This document shows positions 17,454 to 26,667 of a stretch of 64,000 bases of DNA, piece after piece. The notes beneath the pieces are model-generated. The model saw nothing but the letters and a program-made list of their open reading frames with translations. It was not told the DNA's origin and ran no database searches. Each line of letters starts with the position of its first letter. Position 1 is the stretch's first letter. Source of the DNA: Bradyrhizobium diazoefficiens (GTDB lineage: Bacteria; Pseudomonadota; Alphaproteobacteria; Rhizobiales; Xanthobacteraceae); the NCBI RefSeq assembly GCF_016616235.1, contig NZ_CP067100.1:5887001-5951000 (forward strand), in the 5' to 3' direction. The translations under genes and the position numbers were made by a program.

Positions 17454-19304
17454 TCAGACTTCTTGACCCAATCGCACGACGATGTCGCCCGGCAAGAGCG
17501 ATTGCGTGTCGGCCGGGAGCGATCGCCACAGGCTTTCGCCGGGGACAAGCCCTGGCATCGGTAATTCATGATCGGCGAAATTCGCGACGATCTGCAGCGT
17601 GGTGCCGTTGGCCGTCCGCCAGCATACGTTCAATCCGCCGGTACGCGGGCTCTCTCCTAGCAACTCGCTTCTGGCGGAAAGAAATCCCTGCTCGATCAGT
17701 GGCACGATCTTCTCTCGCCGCATCTTCAACAACTGCCTCGTCAGCGCCCGAAATTTCAGACTGGCCGGGGAGTGCTCGATGCTCGTCCAGTCGAGCTTCG
17801 AAGCTTGAAATGTCTCCTCATCGCAGGGATCCAGAATTCTGGCGCGCATGCCCGCGCTCGAGAACGCTTTGAAGTGCGAAAACTCCTTTCGGCGTCCCTC
17901 GCGCGTCAGTTCGGCGGCTTCGCCGCTCCAATCGGCGAAAAACAGGAAAGGCGTCTCGGCAGCCGCCTCCTCGCCCATGAACAGCATCGGGATGTGTGGG
18001 TTGAGCAGAACTAGTGCCATGGCCTGACTGAGCTTTTCCGGCCCGACCAATTTCGACAGCCGCTCTCCAAACGCCCTGTTGCCGATCTGGTCGTGGTTCT
18101 GGGCGAAGAAGATGGTGGCCTCAGGCGGAAGATGGGCGCTCGGTTCGCCACGTGGTGCGTCGTGAAGCGGAAAGACCTCACCCTGGTAAGCAAATCCTTC
18201 GGTGAGAGATCGCGCGAGGTGCTGGAGCGGCTTGTCGGCGAAGGCGCGATAGTATCCCTCGTCCTCCCCGGTCAACAGGACATGCAATGCATTGTGGAAA
18301 TCGTCGCCCCATTGTGCGTCATAGTACCTGGCCTCGCCTTGTGAACGAGCGAGAAGATGCGCCTGGTTGGCCTCGTTCTCCAGCATCAGGTGCACGCACC
18401 GGCCCGGCAGCTGATGGCGCACGGTCTCGGCAAGCTCAACCAGAAGGTGTCGCTCGGAATCGTCCTTGAGGGCGTGGACTGCATCGAAACGAAGCCCGTC
18501 GAAACCGTAGTCCCGCAGCCACATCAGCGCATTCTCGATCAGGAAATCGCGCACGAACACGCCGTCTGGTCCGTCGAGGTTGACGGCAGGTCCCCAACCT
18601 GTCGCATGGCGCGCGCTGAAGAAATTCTCCGCATAGCTGTGCAGATAATTCAGCTGCGGCCCGAAATGGTTATAGACCACATCGAGATACACCATGAGGT
18701 CGAGGGCATGTGCTGCACGCAGGAGCTGCTTGAGAGCCTGCGGCCTGCCGTAGCGCGCATTCGGCGCATTCAGCAGCACGCCGTCATAACCCCAATTGTG
18801 CCGGCCCGGGACATCGTTGAGCGGCATCAGCTCGATGGCCGTGACGCCGAGATCCCGCAGATAGGGCAACCGCTTCTCGACCCCGGCATAGGTCCCCTCC
18901 TCGGTAAAGGTTCCGATATGGAGCTCGTAGATGACGGCTTCCCTCCAGGGACGGCCCGCATAGGGAATGGAATCCCGGAAGGCCGCCGTATCCACCACCT
19001 CGCTCGGGGCGGGGACATCATCGGGCTGGAAGAACGAGGCCGGGTCCGGAACGACCAAGTCTCCATTGATCCTGAACTGGTAACGCGTGCCGACATGTGC
19101 TGTCGGGCTCAGCAGCTGATACCATCCGTCGACATCGCGCGGCATCTTGCGCGCTGGCTGGCCGGTCTCGAGCAGCTCGACCGAGCGGGCGGTCGGCGCC
19201 CAGAGATTGAAGATGACGCCATGATCGACGATCTGAGGACCATGACGCCGGGCCTGTCCGGCTATTCCCAGTCTCTGAATCAAATCCGCTCCGCCTTTTT
19301 GCAC
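17454..19304 (-). CDS. treZ: Malto-oligosyltrehalose trehalohydrolase (GH13)
   Basis: TreZ (616 aa) releases trehalose from malto-oligosyltrehalose, the second step of the TreY-TreZ route from glycogen. An N-terminal beta-domain (VIFNLWAPTARSVELLETGQ) precedes the GH13 barrel: YELHIGTFTEEGTYAGVEKR, GVTAIELMPLND, VYLDVVYNHFGP, GLRFDAVHAL (nucleophile Asp), HLMLENEANQ (acid Glu) and FFAQNHDQIGNRAFGERL (third Asp), the last typical of TreZ. A C-terminal beta-domain follows. The GTG at 19304 is the first available start after a stop; the exact start is uncertain. No treY is seen in the window, so the substrate must come from elsewhere or the pathway is incomplete. The frame is intact. Confidence 0.88.
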   Translation of the reverse strand: MQKGGADLIQRLGIAGQARRHGPQIVDHGVIFNLWAPTARSVELLETGQPARKMPRDVDGWYQLLSPTAHVGTRYQFRINGDLVVPDPASFFQPDDVPAPSEVVDTAAFRDSIPYAGRPWREAVIYELHIGTFTEEGTYAGVEKRLPYLRDLGVTAIELMPLNDVPGRHNWGYDGVLLNAPNARYGRPQALKQLLRAAHALDLMVYLDVVYNHFGPQLNYLHSYAENFFSARHATGWGPAVNLDGPDGVFVRDFLIENALMWLRDYGFDGLRFDAVHALKDDSERHLLVELAETVRHQLPGRCVHLMLENEANQAHLLARSQGEARYYDAQWGDDFHNALHVLLTGEDEGYYRAFADKPLQHLARSLTEGFAYQGEVFPLHDAPRGEPSAHLPPEATIFFAQNHDQIGNRAFGERLSKLVGPEKLSQAMALVLLNPHIPMLFMGEEAAAETPFLFFADWSGEAAELTREGRRKEFSHFKAFSSAGMRARILDPCDEETFQASKLDWTSIEHSPASLKFRALTRQLLKMRREKIVPLIEQGFLSARSELLGESPRTGGLNVCWRTANGTTLQIVANFADHELPMPGLVPGESLWRSLPADTQSLLPGDIVVRLGQEV

Positions 19305-19454
19305 CCCCGCGACGCTTAATCACGCCTCGGGCGACAAGGCTGGGGTCGGTGCATTCGTTCCTCGACGCGAGCAGAGCACACGTCGTCCGCCAAGTGGGGC
19401 CACTCTCGTCCGACCGATAGACGCGCTGCGTACAGTTTTGCACCCCTCGACCTG

Positions 19455-19590
19455 TCCAATCTGCTGGCCGGAGCTGTTCGGCCTCGTCACGATCGAAGCC
19501 ATGGCTTGCGGCACGCCTGTGATTGCCCTCGCCCACGGCTCGGCGCCCGAAGTTGTCGACCCCAGCGTAAGCGGACTTGTCGTGACTGCG
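19455..19590 (+). pseudogene. Fragment of a family 4 glycosyltransferase
   Basis: The plus strand reads ICWPELFGLVTIEAMACGTP, then VIALAHGSAPEVVDPSVSG and LVVTA before a stop. It matches the donor-binding EPFGLVMIEAxACGTPVIA block of the glycosyltransferase at 421-1578. Nothing of the N-terminal domain is visible. It is a second, much more decayed copy. Confidence 0.7.
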
Positions 19591-19753
19591 TGAAGGCGAC
19601 CCTCGCGGCGACGAACTCGGTCCGCAAATGGGAGTGCAGGCTCTGCGAACTCGCGATGGCCGCTTATCAAGGCGCGATCCAGATGTCGGCATCTTCTGCC
19701 GGCTCTGATGCGTGCGGTTGACGCAGTGTAACGCGCTCCCCGTGCCAAGCGCT

Positions 19754-19778
19754 GGAACAGAATAGTCGAGCTGCGGTT
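19754..19778 (+). promoter_or_regulatory. EcfG-type promoter candidate (GGAAC-N16-GGTT)
   Basis: GGAAC at 19754-19758 and GGTT at 19775-19778 are 16 nt apart, 25 nt ahead of the DUF3606 gene and its AAGGAG ribosome-binding site. It probably drives that gene and glgX. Confidence 0.52.
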
Positions 19779-19803
19779 ACGATCATACACAAGGAGTTGT
19801 CGC

Positions 19804-20085
19804 ATGCGCCGCTCGCCCCCGAAACCGATCCGTAACAAGCTCGACTTGACCGACCGCACCCAGATGCGCCTCGTCAGAAAACGCCTGGGCTTGTCCGACG
19901 CCGAGCTGACAACCATCGTCGGGCGGGCCGGAAATTCGATTTCCGCGATCAGCAAGGAAGCAGCCCGGCATCGTGCCGATGTGCTGACGAAGCCGGCCGG
20001 CGTGCCACCTGTTGCAGTGATCGCCTCGGCTGCGGCCACCGAGCAGGCCACGACCGAAATAGCCGGGACACCGCCCGCATCCTGA
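19804..20085 (+). CDS. DUF3606-type protein with Ala/Thr-rich tail (93 aa)
   Basis: ATG 19804 follows AAGGAG. The N-terminal 60 residues fit DUF3606: KLDLTDRTQMRLVRKRLGLS, then DAELTTIVGRAGNSISAISK. The C-terminal third is low-complexity Ala/Thr/Pro. It is preceded by a stress-promoter motif and followed after 21 nt by glgX, suggesting co-transcription. DUF3606 has no known role. It is paralogous to the protein at 9238, but the two share only the domain pattern. Confidence 0.7.
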   Translation: MRRSPPKPIRNKLDLTDRTQMRLVRKRLGLSDAELTTIVGRAGNSISAISKEAARHRADVLTKPAGVPPVAVIASAAATEQATTEIAGTPPAS

Positions 20086-20106
20086 CCGGCCTTGCAGGGG
20101 GCAGAG

Positions 20107-22344
20107 ATGGAACAGACAACGCATCCCGACGACGCCCTGACGCGGGCGGCCTCGAGCTTGCGCCGCTCGCGGATCACCGAGGGCAGGCCATTTCCGCTCG
20201 GCGCGACCTGGGACGGGCTTGGCGTCAACTTCGCGCTGTTTTCCGCCCATGCGACCAAGGTCGAGCTATGTTTGTTCGACGACGACGGCGAAACCGAGCT
20301 CGAGCGGATCGAGCTTCCGGAATATACCGATGAAGTCTGGCACGGCTATCTGCCCTCGGCGCGCCCCGGCACGGTGTACGCCTACCGCGTCCATGGTCCT
20401 TACGAACCCGATGCCGGGCACCGGTTCAATCCCAACAAGCTCGTGCTTGATCCCTATGCCAAGCAACTGGTCGGGCAACTGCGCTGGGGACCGGAGCTGT
20501 TCGGGTATCAGCTCGATCACACCGACAAGGATCTCTCCTACGACGAGCGGGACAGCGCACCCTTGATGCAGAAGTGCCGCGTCATCGACCCTGCATTCAC
20601 CTGGGGCGCGGCGCGCAAACCCGAAGTGCCCTGGGAGCGGACGATCGTCTACGAGATGCACGTCAAGGGTTTTACGCAGCTGCATCCGCTGGTGCCCGAG
20701 GCAGACCGCGGCACGTTCTCCGGCCTCGCGCATTCGGAAATCCCCGCGTATCTGCGCTCGCTCGGGATCACCAGTGCGGAGCTGCTGCCGATCCATGCCT
20801 TCGTCGACGACAGCTACTTGGTCGACAAGGGCCTGCGCAATTACTGGGGTTACAATTCCATTGCCTTCTTCGCGCCGGAGCCGCGTTACCTGAGGACGCC
20901 GTTTGCGAACGAATTCAAGGAAATGGTCAACCAGTTCCATGCCCATGGCATCGAGGTCATTCTCGACGTGGTGTACAATCACACGGCGGAAGGCAATGAG
21001 CTTGGCCCGACCTTGTCATTCAAGGGCATCGACAACGCCAGCTATTATCGTCTGCTGCCGGACAAGAAGCGCTACTACATCAACGACACCGGTACCGGGA
21101 ACACGGTGAACCTCTCGCACCCCCGCGTGCTCCAGCTCGTCGCAGATTCACTGCGCTACTGGGCGACCGAGATGCGCGTCGACGGTTTCCGCTTCGACCT
21201 GGCCACCATCCTCGCGCGTGAGCCCTATGGGTTCGACGAAGGCGGCGGTTTCCTGGATGCCTGCCGCCAGGATCCGGTGCTCTCCAGCGTCAAGCTGATC
21301 GCCGAGCCCTGGGACATCGGACCCGGCGGTTATCAGGTTGGCCAGTTTCCCCCCGGATGGGCCGAGTGGAACGACAAGTTCAGGGACACCGTGCGCGCCT
21401 TCTGGAAAGGCGATTCCGGGACGCTCGCCGAGTTCGCCAAGCGCGTATCCGGATCGGGCGATCTCTTCAACAAGCGCGGCCGCCGGCCCTGGGCCAGCGT
21501 CAACTTCGTGACCGCTCATGACGGCTTCAACCTCAACGACCTCGTCTCCTATAACGACAAGCACAATGAGGCGAACGGCGAGGGCAATCGCGATGGCCAC
21601 AGCAACAATCATTCCTGGAACTGCGGCGTCGAGGGACCGACGAACGACGCAAAGATCACGGCGCTGCGCGAGCGCCAGAAGCGCAATTTGCTTGCGACGA
21701 TGCTGCTCTCCCATGGCACGCCAATGCTGCTCGCCGGCGACGAGTTCGGACATAGCCAGAATGGCAACAACAATGCTTATGCCCAGGACAACGAGACCAC
21801 TTGGCTCGACTGGATGGGCATCAGCGCGAACGGTCGAAACCTGCGTGAATTTGCGCGCAAGCTGATCGCCACGCGCAAGGCGTTCCCCATCCTGTACCGT
21901 AGCCGGTTCCTGGTCGGCTCCCACAACGAGGAGCTTGACGTCAAGGACGTGACATGGCTGTCGCCGTCAGGCGAGGAGATGACAACCGAGCAATGGCAGG
22001 ACGGCAGTGCCAAGTGCTTCGGCATGCTGCTCGACGGACGCGCCCAGGAGACCGGGATCAAGCGCCGCGGCTCGGATGCCACGTTGCTGCTGGTCTATAA
22101 CGCGCACCATGACGTCGTGAGCTTCACTCTGCCTGAAGTCACCGACGGGCGCAGTTGGCTCGGGCTGATCGACACCAACCAGCCGAACGCGCCGATGACA
22201 GAATTCGAGTTCGGGCACGCCTACGCCGTCACCGGGCGATCACTGCTGGTGTTTGCGCTCGCCAACGAGAGCACCGCAACGCGCCGGCTTCGACAGGGAC
22301 TCGGGGCGCTTCTGGACATCGCCGACACGCCGCTGTCCGATTAG
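20107..22344 (+). CDS. glgX: Glycogen debranching enzyme (GH13 isoamylase type)
   Basis: GlgX hydrolyses alpha-1,6 branches of phosphorylase-limited glycogen. The 745-residue length is normal. The N-terminal CBM48 domain shows GRPFPLGATWDGLGVNFALF and SAHATKVELCLFDDDGETE. The GH13 barrel has YEMHVKGFTQLHP, ELLPIHAFVDD, RNYWGYNSIAFFAPEPRY, VILDVVYNHTAEGNE, DGFRFDLATIL (nucleophile), LIAEPWDIGPGGYQVG (acid Glu) and FVTAHDGFNLNDLVSYNDKH. ATG 20107 after AGGGGG is preferred to TTG 20092. It could feed maltodextrins to trehalose synthesis together with TreZ. The frame is intact. Confidence 0.93.
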   Translation: MEQTTHPDDALTRAASSLRRSRITEGRPFPLGATWDGLGVNFALFSAHATKVELCLFDDDGETELERIELPEYTDEVWHGYLPSARPGTVYAYRVHGPYEPDAGHRFNPNKLVLDPYAKQLVGQLRWGPELFGYQLDHTDKDLSYDERDSAPLMQKCRVIDPAFTWGAARKPEVPWERTIVYEMHVKGFTQLHPLVPEADRGTFSGLAHSEIPAYLRSLGITSAELLPIHAFVDDSYLVDKGLRNYWGYNSIAFFAPEPRYLRTPFANEFKEMVNQFHAHGIEVILDVVYNHTAEGNELGPTLSFKGIDNASYYRLLPDKKRYYINDTGTGNTVNLSHPRVLQLVADSLRYWATEMRVDGFRFDLATILAREPYGFDEGGGFLDACRQDPVLSSVKLIAEPWDIGPGGYQVGQFPPGWAEWNDKFRDTVRAFWKGDSGTLAEFAKRVSGSGDLFNKRGRRPWASVNFVTAHDGFNLNDLVSYNDKHNEANGEGNRDGHSNNHSWNCGVEGPTNDAKITALRERQKRNLLATMLLSHGTPMLLAGDEFGHSQNGNNNAYAQDNETTWLDWMGISANGRNLREFARKLIATRKAFPILYRSRFLVGSHNEELDVKDVTWLSPSGEEMTTEQWQDGSAKCFGMLLDGRAQETGIKRRGSDATLLLVYNAHHDVVSFTLPEVTDGRSWLGLIDTNQPNAPMTEFEFGHAYAVTGRSLLVFALANESTATRRLRQGLGALLDIADTPLSD

Positions 22345-22366
22345 ATCGAGATTTCGAGCCGATCGG

Positions 22367-23563
22367 TCAGCGATCGACCTCGCCAAACACGATGTCCAGC
22401 GAGCCCAGGATCGCCGAGACGTCGGCGAGCAGGTGTCCCTTGCAGAGGAAGTCCATCGCCTGGAGATGGGCAAATCCGGGCGACCTGATCTTGCACTTGT
22501 AGGCCTTGTTGGTCCCGTCCGACACCAGGAAAACACCGAACTCCCCCTTCGGGGCTTCGACCGCGACGTAGATCTCGCCGGGCGGAACATGGAATCCTTC
22601 GGTGTAGAGCTTGAAGTGGTGGATCAGCGCCTCCATCGAGCGTTTCATCTCGCTGCGTCTCGGCGGCGCCACCTTGTTATCCAGAACCATGACCGGGCCG
22701 CCGCCATCCGGCGACTTCAGCTTCGCAATGCACTGCTTCATGATCCGAACTGACTGCCTCATCTCCTCCATCCGGATGAGATAGCGGTCATAGCAGTCGC
22801 CGTTTCTTCCGATCGGGATGTCGAAGTCCATCTCGGCATAGCAATCATAAGGTTGCGCCTTCCGCAGATCCCACGCAGCGCCTGACCCGCGCACCATCAC
22901 GCCGGAAAAGCCCCAGGCCCATGCCTGATCGAGCGTCACCCGCCCGATGTCGACGTTCCGCGCCTTGAATATCCGGTTGAGCGAGAGCAATCGGTCCAGA
23001 TCGTCGACTACGCGCAGGAACGGATCGCACCAAGCCTCGATGTCGTCGATCAGCTTCGGCGGAAGATCCTGGTGCACCCCGCCGGGCCGGTAATAGTTCG
23101 CATGCATTCGACTGCCCGACGCCCGCTCGTAGAACACCATCAGCTTCTCGCGCTCCTCGAAACCCCAGAGCGGCGGCGTCAACGCGCCGACGTCCATGGC
23201 CTGGGTCGTGACGTTCAGGAGGTGGGACAGGATCCGGCTGATCTCGTGATAGAGCACCCGGATCAGTTGCCCTCGCCGGGGCACTTCGAGCCCGAGCAGC
23301 CTTTCGATGGCGAGACAGAATGCGTGCTCTTGCGTCAGAGGAGCAACGTAGTCCAGCCGATCGAAATACGGGATCGCCTGGAGATAGGTTTTGGCTTCGA
23401 TCAGCTTTTCCGTGCCTCGATGCAGCAGCCCGATGTGAGGATCGACGCGCGCGACGACTTCGCCATCCAGTTCGAGCACGAGCCGCAGCACGCCGTGAGC
23501 GGCAGGATGCTGTGGGCCAAAATTGATGGTGAAGTTTCTGAGGCTCGGAGACTGTTCGGGCAT
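22367..23563 (-). CDS. nuoD: NADH-quinone oxidoreductase subunit D (isolated copy)
   Basis: The 398-residue NuoD/49-kDa subunit helps form the quinone pocket of complex I. The start [20 protein letters not shown] is diagnostic, with the quinone-loop His residues (GPQHPAAHG). It continues [50 protein letters not shown] and [20 protein letters not shown] near the end. I chose ATG 23563, preceded by GGAAG, over upstream ATGs. No nuo neighbours exist; nuoB stands alone at 13267. The stop lies 22 nt from the convergent glgX stop. The gene is complete and undamaged. Confidence 0.93.
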   Translation of the reverse strand: MPEQSPSLRNFTINFGPQHPAAHGVLRLVLELDGEVVARVDPHIGLLHRGTEKLIEAKTYLQAIPYFDRLDYVAPLTQEHAFCLAIERLLGLEVPRRGQLIRVLYHEISRILSHLLNVTTQAMDVGALTPPLWGFEEREKLMVFYERASGSRMHANYYRPGGVHQDLPPKLIDDIEAWCDPFLRVVDDLDRLLSLNRIFKARNVDIGRVTLDQAWAWGFSGVMVRGSGAAWDLRKAQPYDCYAEMDFDIPIGRNGDCYDRYLIRMEEMRQSVRIMKQCIAKLKSPDGGGPVMVLDNKVAPPRRSEMKRSMEALIHHFKLYTEGFHVPPGEIYVAVEAPKGEFGVFLVSDGTNKAYKCKIRSPGFAHLQAMDFLCKGHLLADVSAILGSLDIVFGEVDR

Positions 23564-23731
23564 CGTGCTTCCGATCGACGACATTGCTATCGTGACTGTA
23601 GCCGCGAACCGCGCGGGGCGCGCTTCACACAGGTTAGCGGTTCGCCAGCACTTCGCCAGCACATGGGATGCGCGCTGGGCGGGGCCTTGGAACGCCGGCT
23701 TTCGTCAGGAGATGCCAGCATCCGGAGAGCC

Positions 23732-24142
23732 CTACCCCGTCTGCGCCGCGAAACGCGTGATCAGCCGCCGCAGCTCATCCTTGTGCACCAGGCGCGCCGC
23801 CCTCTTCGCTGATACCCAGATCGCCTCGCGCTGGCCCTTCTCGGGCCACCAGCGTTCGCGGCCATGCACCTTCAACGGAAAGACGGCGACGTCCATGGTC
23901 TGCTTGCGTTCGCCCTTGCGCTTGCGATGCTTGAAGCTGCCCAATGCGCGTTTGGCGATGACACCGGTCAAGCCAGCCTCCTCGTAGGCTTCGAGCGCGG
24001 CCGTCCGATGCGGCTCCGTGTTGCGGATCAGTGAGCCCTTGGGGACACTCCACCTGCGCTTGCGCCTGGTCGTGATCAGCATCACGCGCAGTTCGGAATT
24101 GTCCAAACGAAACGGCAAAGCGGCGTATTGCTTCTTGCCCAT
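23732..24142 (-). CDS. NUDIX hydrolase
   Basis: The 136-residue protein has the Nudix fold, which hydrolyses nucleoside diphosphates linked to another group. The start KKQYAALPFRLDNSELRVML leads to ITTRRKRRWSVPKGSLIRN and the Nudix box region EPHRTAALEAYEEAGLTGVI. The box is divergent: the first Glu position and the Arg of REUxEE are replaced, but the EE pair and following Gly are present. This resembles the diphosphoinositol-polyphosphate-phosphohydrolase-like branch common in rhizobia (VPKGxxxxxxxPHRxAxxEAxEEAG). The substrate cannot be told. It lies 72 nt downstream of sdhB on the same strand. Confidence 0.82.
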   Translation of the reverse strand: MGKKQYAALPFRLDNSELRVMLITTRRKRRWSVPKGSLIRNTEPHRTAALEAYEEAGLTGVIAKRALGSFKHRKRKGERKQTMDVAVFPLKVHGRERWWPEKGQREAIWVSAKRAARLVHKDELRRLITRFAAQTG

Positions 24143-24214
24143 CAGCTGCCTCCAACCGGTTGATAAGCGAACGCCGCAGCCATGGTTCCTCGAGCCAAGC
24201 GCGGCTGTGCACGA

Positions 24215-25021
24215 TCACAATTTCCGCTCGACCATCTTGAGGCGCAGCGCGGAGATGGCCTCTCCGGGATTGAGACCCTTCGGGCAAGCCTTGGCGCAGT
24301 TCAGGATGGTGTGGCAGCGATAGATCCTGAAGGGATCCTCGAGCATGTCCAGCCGCTCGCCCGTCGCCTCGTCGCGGCTGTCATTGATCCATCGCGCCGC
24401 CTGGATCAGGGCTGCCGGACCGAGAAAGCGTTCGGAATTCCACCAGTAGCTGGGGCACGAGGTCGAGCAGCAGGCACACAGGATGCATTCGTAGAGACCG
24501 TCGAGCTTGGCCCTGTCCTCATGGCTCTGCCGCCATTCCTTCGGTGGCGTCGGCGAGGTGGTCTGCAGCCACGGTTCGATCAACGCGAGCTGCGCGTAGA
24601 AATTCGTCAAATCCGGCACCAGATCCTTCACCACCGGCTGGTGCGGCAAGGGCAGCACACGGAGCGGCTCGCCATCGGCAACGTCCTCGCTCATGGACTT
24701 GGTGCAGGCCAGCGTGTTCTGGCCGGCGATGTTCATCGAACAGGAGCCGCAAACACCCTCGCGGCAGGACCGCCTGAACGTCAATGTCGAGTCGACGTTG
24801 TTCTTGATCCAGATCAGGCCATCCAGCACCATCGGCCCGCACTCCGTCGTGTCCACGAAGTAAGTGTCGCGCCTGGGATTGCGGCCGTCATCGGGATTCC
24901 AGCGGTAGACCTGAAACTCGCGCAGTGTCTTTCCGCCCGGCTTGGGCCAGACCTTCCCCTCCTCGATACGCGAATTTTTCGGAAGCCTGAACTCGACCAT
25001 GGGTAGCTCCGGCACGCTCAA
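24215..25021 (-). CDS. sdhB: Succinate dehydrogenase/fumarate reductase iron-sulfur subunit (isolated copy)
   Basis: SdhB carries electrons from the flavoprotein SdhA to quinone in respiratory complex II. The 268 residues include the N-terminal ferredoxin domain with [20 protein letters not shown] and the fourth Cys in LACTKSM ([2Fe-2S]). A C-terminal domain carries [20 protein letters not shown] and [19 protein letters not shown] ([4Fe-4S], [3Fe-4S]). All cluster ligands are visible. sdhA, sdhC and sdhD are not adjacent, which is unusual because sdhB is normally last in that operon. Like nuoB and nuoD it is an intact orphan respiratory subunit. The start ATG 25021 gives the family-typical N-terminus. 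Confidence 0.92.
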   Translation of the reverse strand: MSVPELPMVEFRLPKNSRIEEGKVWPKPGGKTLREFQVYRWNPDDGRNPRRDTYFVDTTECGPMVLDGLIWIKNNVDSTLTFRRSCREGVCGSCSMNIAGQNTLACTKSMSEDVADGEPLRVLPLPHQPVVKDLVPDLTNFYAQLALIEPWLQTTSPTPPKEWRQSHEDRAKLDGLYECILCACCSTSCPSYWWNSERFLGPAALIQAARWINDSRDEATGERLDMLEDPFRIYRCHTILNCAKACPKGLNPGEAISALRLKMVERKL

Positions 25022-25066
25022 GGGACAGTCGGTGAAAAACGGATCACTTCAACGCACCTGCGAGGC

Positions 25067-25174
25067 TCAGCCGACCCCGAAGCAGCGCAGTTGCAGGAGA
25101 TCGTCGAGCGAGAGGCCGAACAGGATCACGCGAGACGCCGGTGCGATCGCGAGCACCAGCAGCACAAGGAACAT
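25067..25174 (-). CDS. 35-aa hydrophobic peptide or gene remnant
   Basis: The frame reads MFLVLLVLAIAPASRVILFG, then LSLDDLLQLRCFGVG, a single membrane span with a short tail. The same frame is open upstream (AVVYT before the Met), so it may be the 3' end of a lost membrane-protein gene behind the DUF2243 gene. There is no clear ribosome-binding site. Confidence 0.25.
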   Translation of the reverse strand: MFLVLLVLAIAPASRVILFGLSLDDLLQLRCFGVG

Positions 25175-25202
25175 GGTATAGACCACCGCCGGCGGCGTCC
25201 TG

Positions 25203-25709
25203 CTAGTGAGGCTGTAAGCCAGCTTCCGCATGCAGTCTCTCCTGCGTCGCGCGTATCATGCCCGCGCCCATGACCAGCATCGCAGCTCCCCACAACAGGA
25301 AGCCGATGTCCCAGAACACCCGTTGAGCTTTGGGCACGGTTTCGTTCACCTGGTGGAGCCGCAGAATCTCGTGATCGACAACGCCCTCGAGCAGATTGAA
25401 CATACCCCATCCGAGCAACAGCGCGCCAAGACAGTGCGGGAGCGACCAGCGCAACCCGCCTTTCCGCGCCCGCTGCCACAGCAAATAAAGGCCGGCAAGC
25501 AGGAGAACGTAGGCGCCGCTGTGGAATAGGCCGTCCCAGGTCGTGTTGAGCCTGATGTTGTCGAGGGACTCGAGCGGATACCAGCCGCTCAACATATGAT
25601 GCCATTGCAAGAGCTGGTGAAACACAATGCCGTCGAAGAACGCGCCGAGGCCAAGCCCGAGAAGAACGCCCGCTGAGGTCGGAAAACGACCTGATGTTCC
25701 ATTTTGCAT
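25203..25709 (-). CDS. DUF2243 membrane protein
   Basis: The 168-residue integral membrane protein has four hydrophobic spans. It carries the DUF2243 signature GVLLGLGLGAFFDGIVFHQL, LQWHHMLS and NTTWDGLFHSGAYVLLLAGL, and the motif NLLEGVVDHEILRLHQVNE. The conserved His and Asp residues on the membrane face suggest a metal or haem role, but none is established. Start at ATG 25709 (AAGGG 7 nt upstream) is preferred to 25733. It is transcribed towards sdhB. DUF2243 genes often lie near cytochrome-oxidase assembly genes; none is seen here. Confidence 0.82.
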   Translation of the reverse strand: MQNGTSGRFPTSAGVLLGLGLGAFFDGIVFHQLLQWHHMLSGWYPLESLDNIRLNTTWDGLFHSGAYVLLLAGLYLLWQRARKGGLRWSLPHCLGALLLGWGMFNLLEGVVDHEILRLHQVNETVPKAQRVFWDIGFLLWGAAMLVMGAGMIRATQERLHAEAGLQPH

Positions 25710-25944
25710 AGGTGCACCCTTGCGCGGGGCCATGAACCGCAGGGAAAGTCATCCCGCGTTGATGCGTTCCTGTCAGTCGTCGCTTGCGGCCGTCGAGACA
25801 CACTGATCGCAGTTGCGGGGGCAATCGGCAATAACATCCGTTAAAGGGCGAGACACCGGCCGAGGCAATCTCACCAGGGCGTCGCCGTCGATAGGAACGA
25901 ACGATATGGCGTCTGCGTCTGTCGCCAACACATGGAGATGCAAC

Positions 25945-26424
25945 ATGCTGAGAAGATCGTTCTTGCTCGCACTGGGCGGCGTTGGGTTGTCGACCTACAC
26001 CGCTCAAGCCCGCAGGCTGCCACAGAGAGATTTCCGGACTGCTGACCTCATGGGCGGCTCGTTTGCCATGCAGACCAGCCAGCTTGCCCTGACGCGCACC
26101 GGCAACCCTGACATCATCAATTTCGCGAACGCCGAAATCGCGGAGCAAGTTCGAGTGGCGAGCGCGCTCAATGCGGCTCCGGGATCCGCTCCGCTGCGGT
26201 CCGACCACGCTGCCCTGCTGCAACGGCTTCAGGCGGCGCCATCGGGACCATTCGACCGGATGTATGTGCAGGGACAGATCAGAGGGCACCGCGAGCTGCT
26301 CGCACTCAACAATTCGTACCTGCGGACGGGCAGCAACCCCGGGGAGCAGCAGGTCGCCCAGATGTCACTTCCGATCATCCAGCGCCATCTCGCAATCCTG
26401 AGCAATCTCAGGGAAATGGCGTAG
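25945..26424 (+). CDS. Exported DUF4142 protein
   Basis: ATG 25945 follows GGAG. The N-terminus MLRRSFLLALGGVGLSTYTA, then QARRLP, is a signal peptide with a double Arg near the start. The mature part (about 130 aa) fits DUF4142: DLMGGSFAMQTSQLALTRTG, NAEIAEQVRVASAL, DRMYVQGQIRGHRELLALNN. It should be a periplasmic four-helix bundle. Function is unknown. An imperfect promoter-like GGAAC-N17-CGTC lies upstream (25899). A small gene follows after 20 nt. Confidence 0.75.
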   Translation: MLRRSFLLALGGVGLSTYTAQARRLPQRDFRTADLMGGSFAMQTSQLALTRTGNPDIINFANAEIAEQVRVASALNAAPGSAPLRSDHAALLQRLQAAPSGPFDRMYVQGQIRGHRELLALNNSYLRTGSNPGEQQVAQMSLPIIQRHLAILSNLREMA

Positions 26425-26444
26425 GTGAAGCGAGAGAGGCTGCC

Positions 26445-26660
26445 ATGCCCTACGCCGTGTTCAAGGACGGAGAGAAAGTGAGCCGGGCGTTTTCGACGAG
26501 GAATGAAACGCTTCAGAAGGCCGATGAGGCAGGACTCGTCGAGCACGACGGTGGCCAACCCGTGCTCGAGGACGAGCTGAAGATCGAGCCATGCGCCCCC
26601 GATCCCGAGCCTCACGACGACGCAGAGCTCGATTGGATGCCGGAAAAACCGGTGTCCTGA
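26445..26660 (+). CDS. Small acidic hypothetical protein (71 aa)
   Basis: This soluble 71-residue protein reads MPYAVFKDGEKVSRAFSTRN, then ETLQKADEAGLVEHDGG, with an acidic C-terminal half (PDPEPHDDAELDWMPEKPVS). It follows the DUF4142 gene by 20 nt and may share its transcript. I recall similar short proteins in Bradyrhizobium but no function. Composition and the shared operon support it being real. Confidence 0.6.
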   Translation: MPYAVFKDGEKVSRAFSTRNETLQKADEAGLVEHDGGQPVLEDELKIEPCAPDPEPHDDAELDWMPEKPVS

Positions 26661-26667
26661 CCGAGAG

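Noticed and set aside
19320..20258. Long minus-strand frame upstream of treZ
   Set aside because: It is antisense to the GT4 fragment and the DUF3606 gene and shows no family motif of its own.
25899..25925. GGAAC-N17-CGTC upstream of the DUF4142 gene
   Set aside because: The -10-like half lacks the TT shared by all other cases, so I did not annotate it as a promoter.
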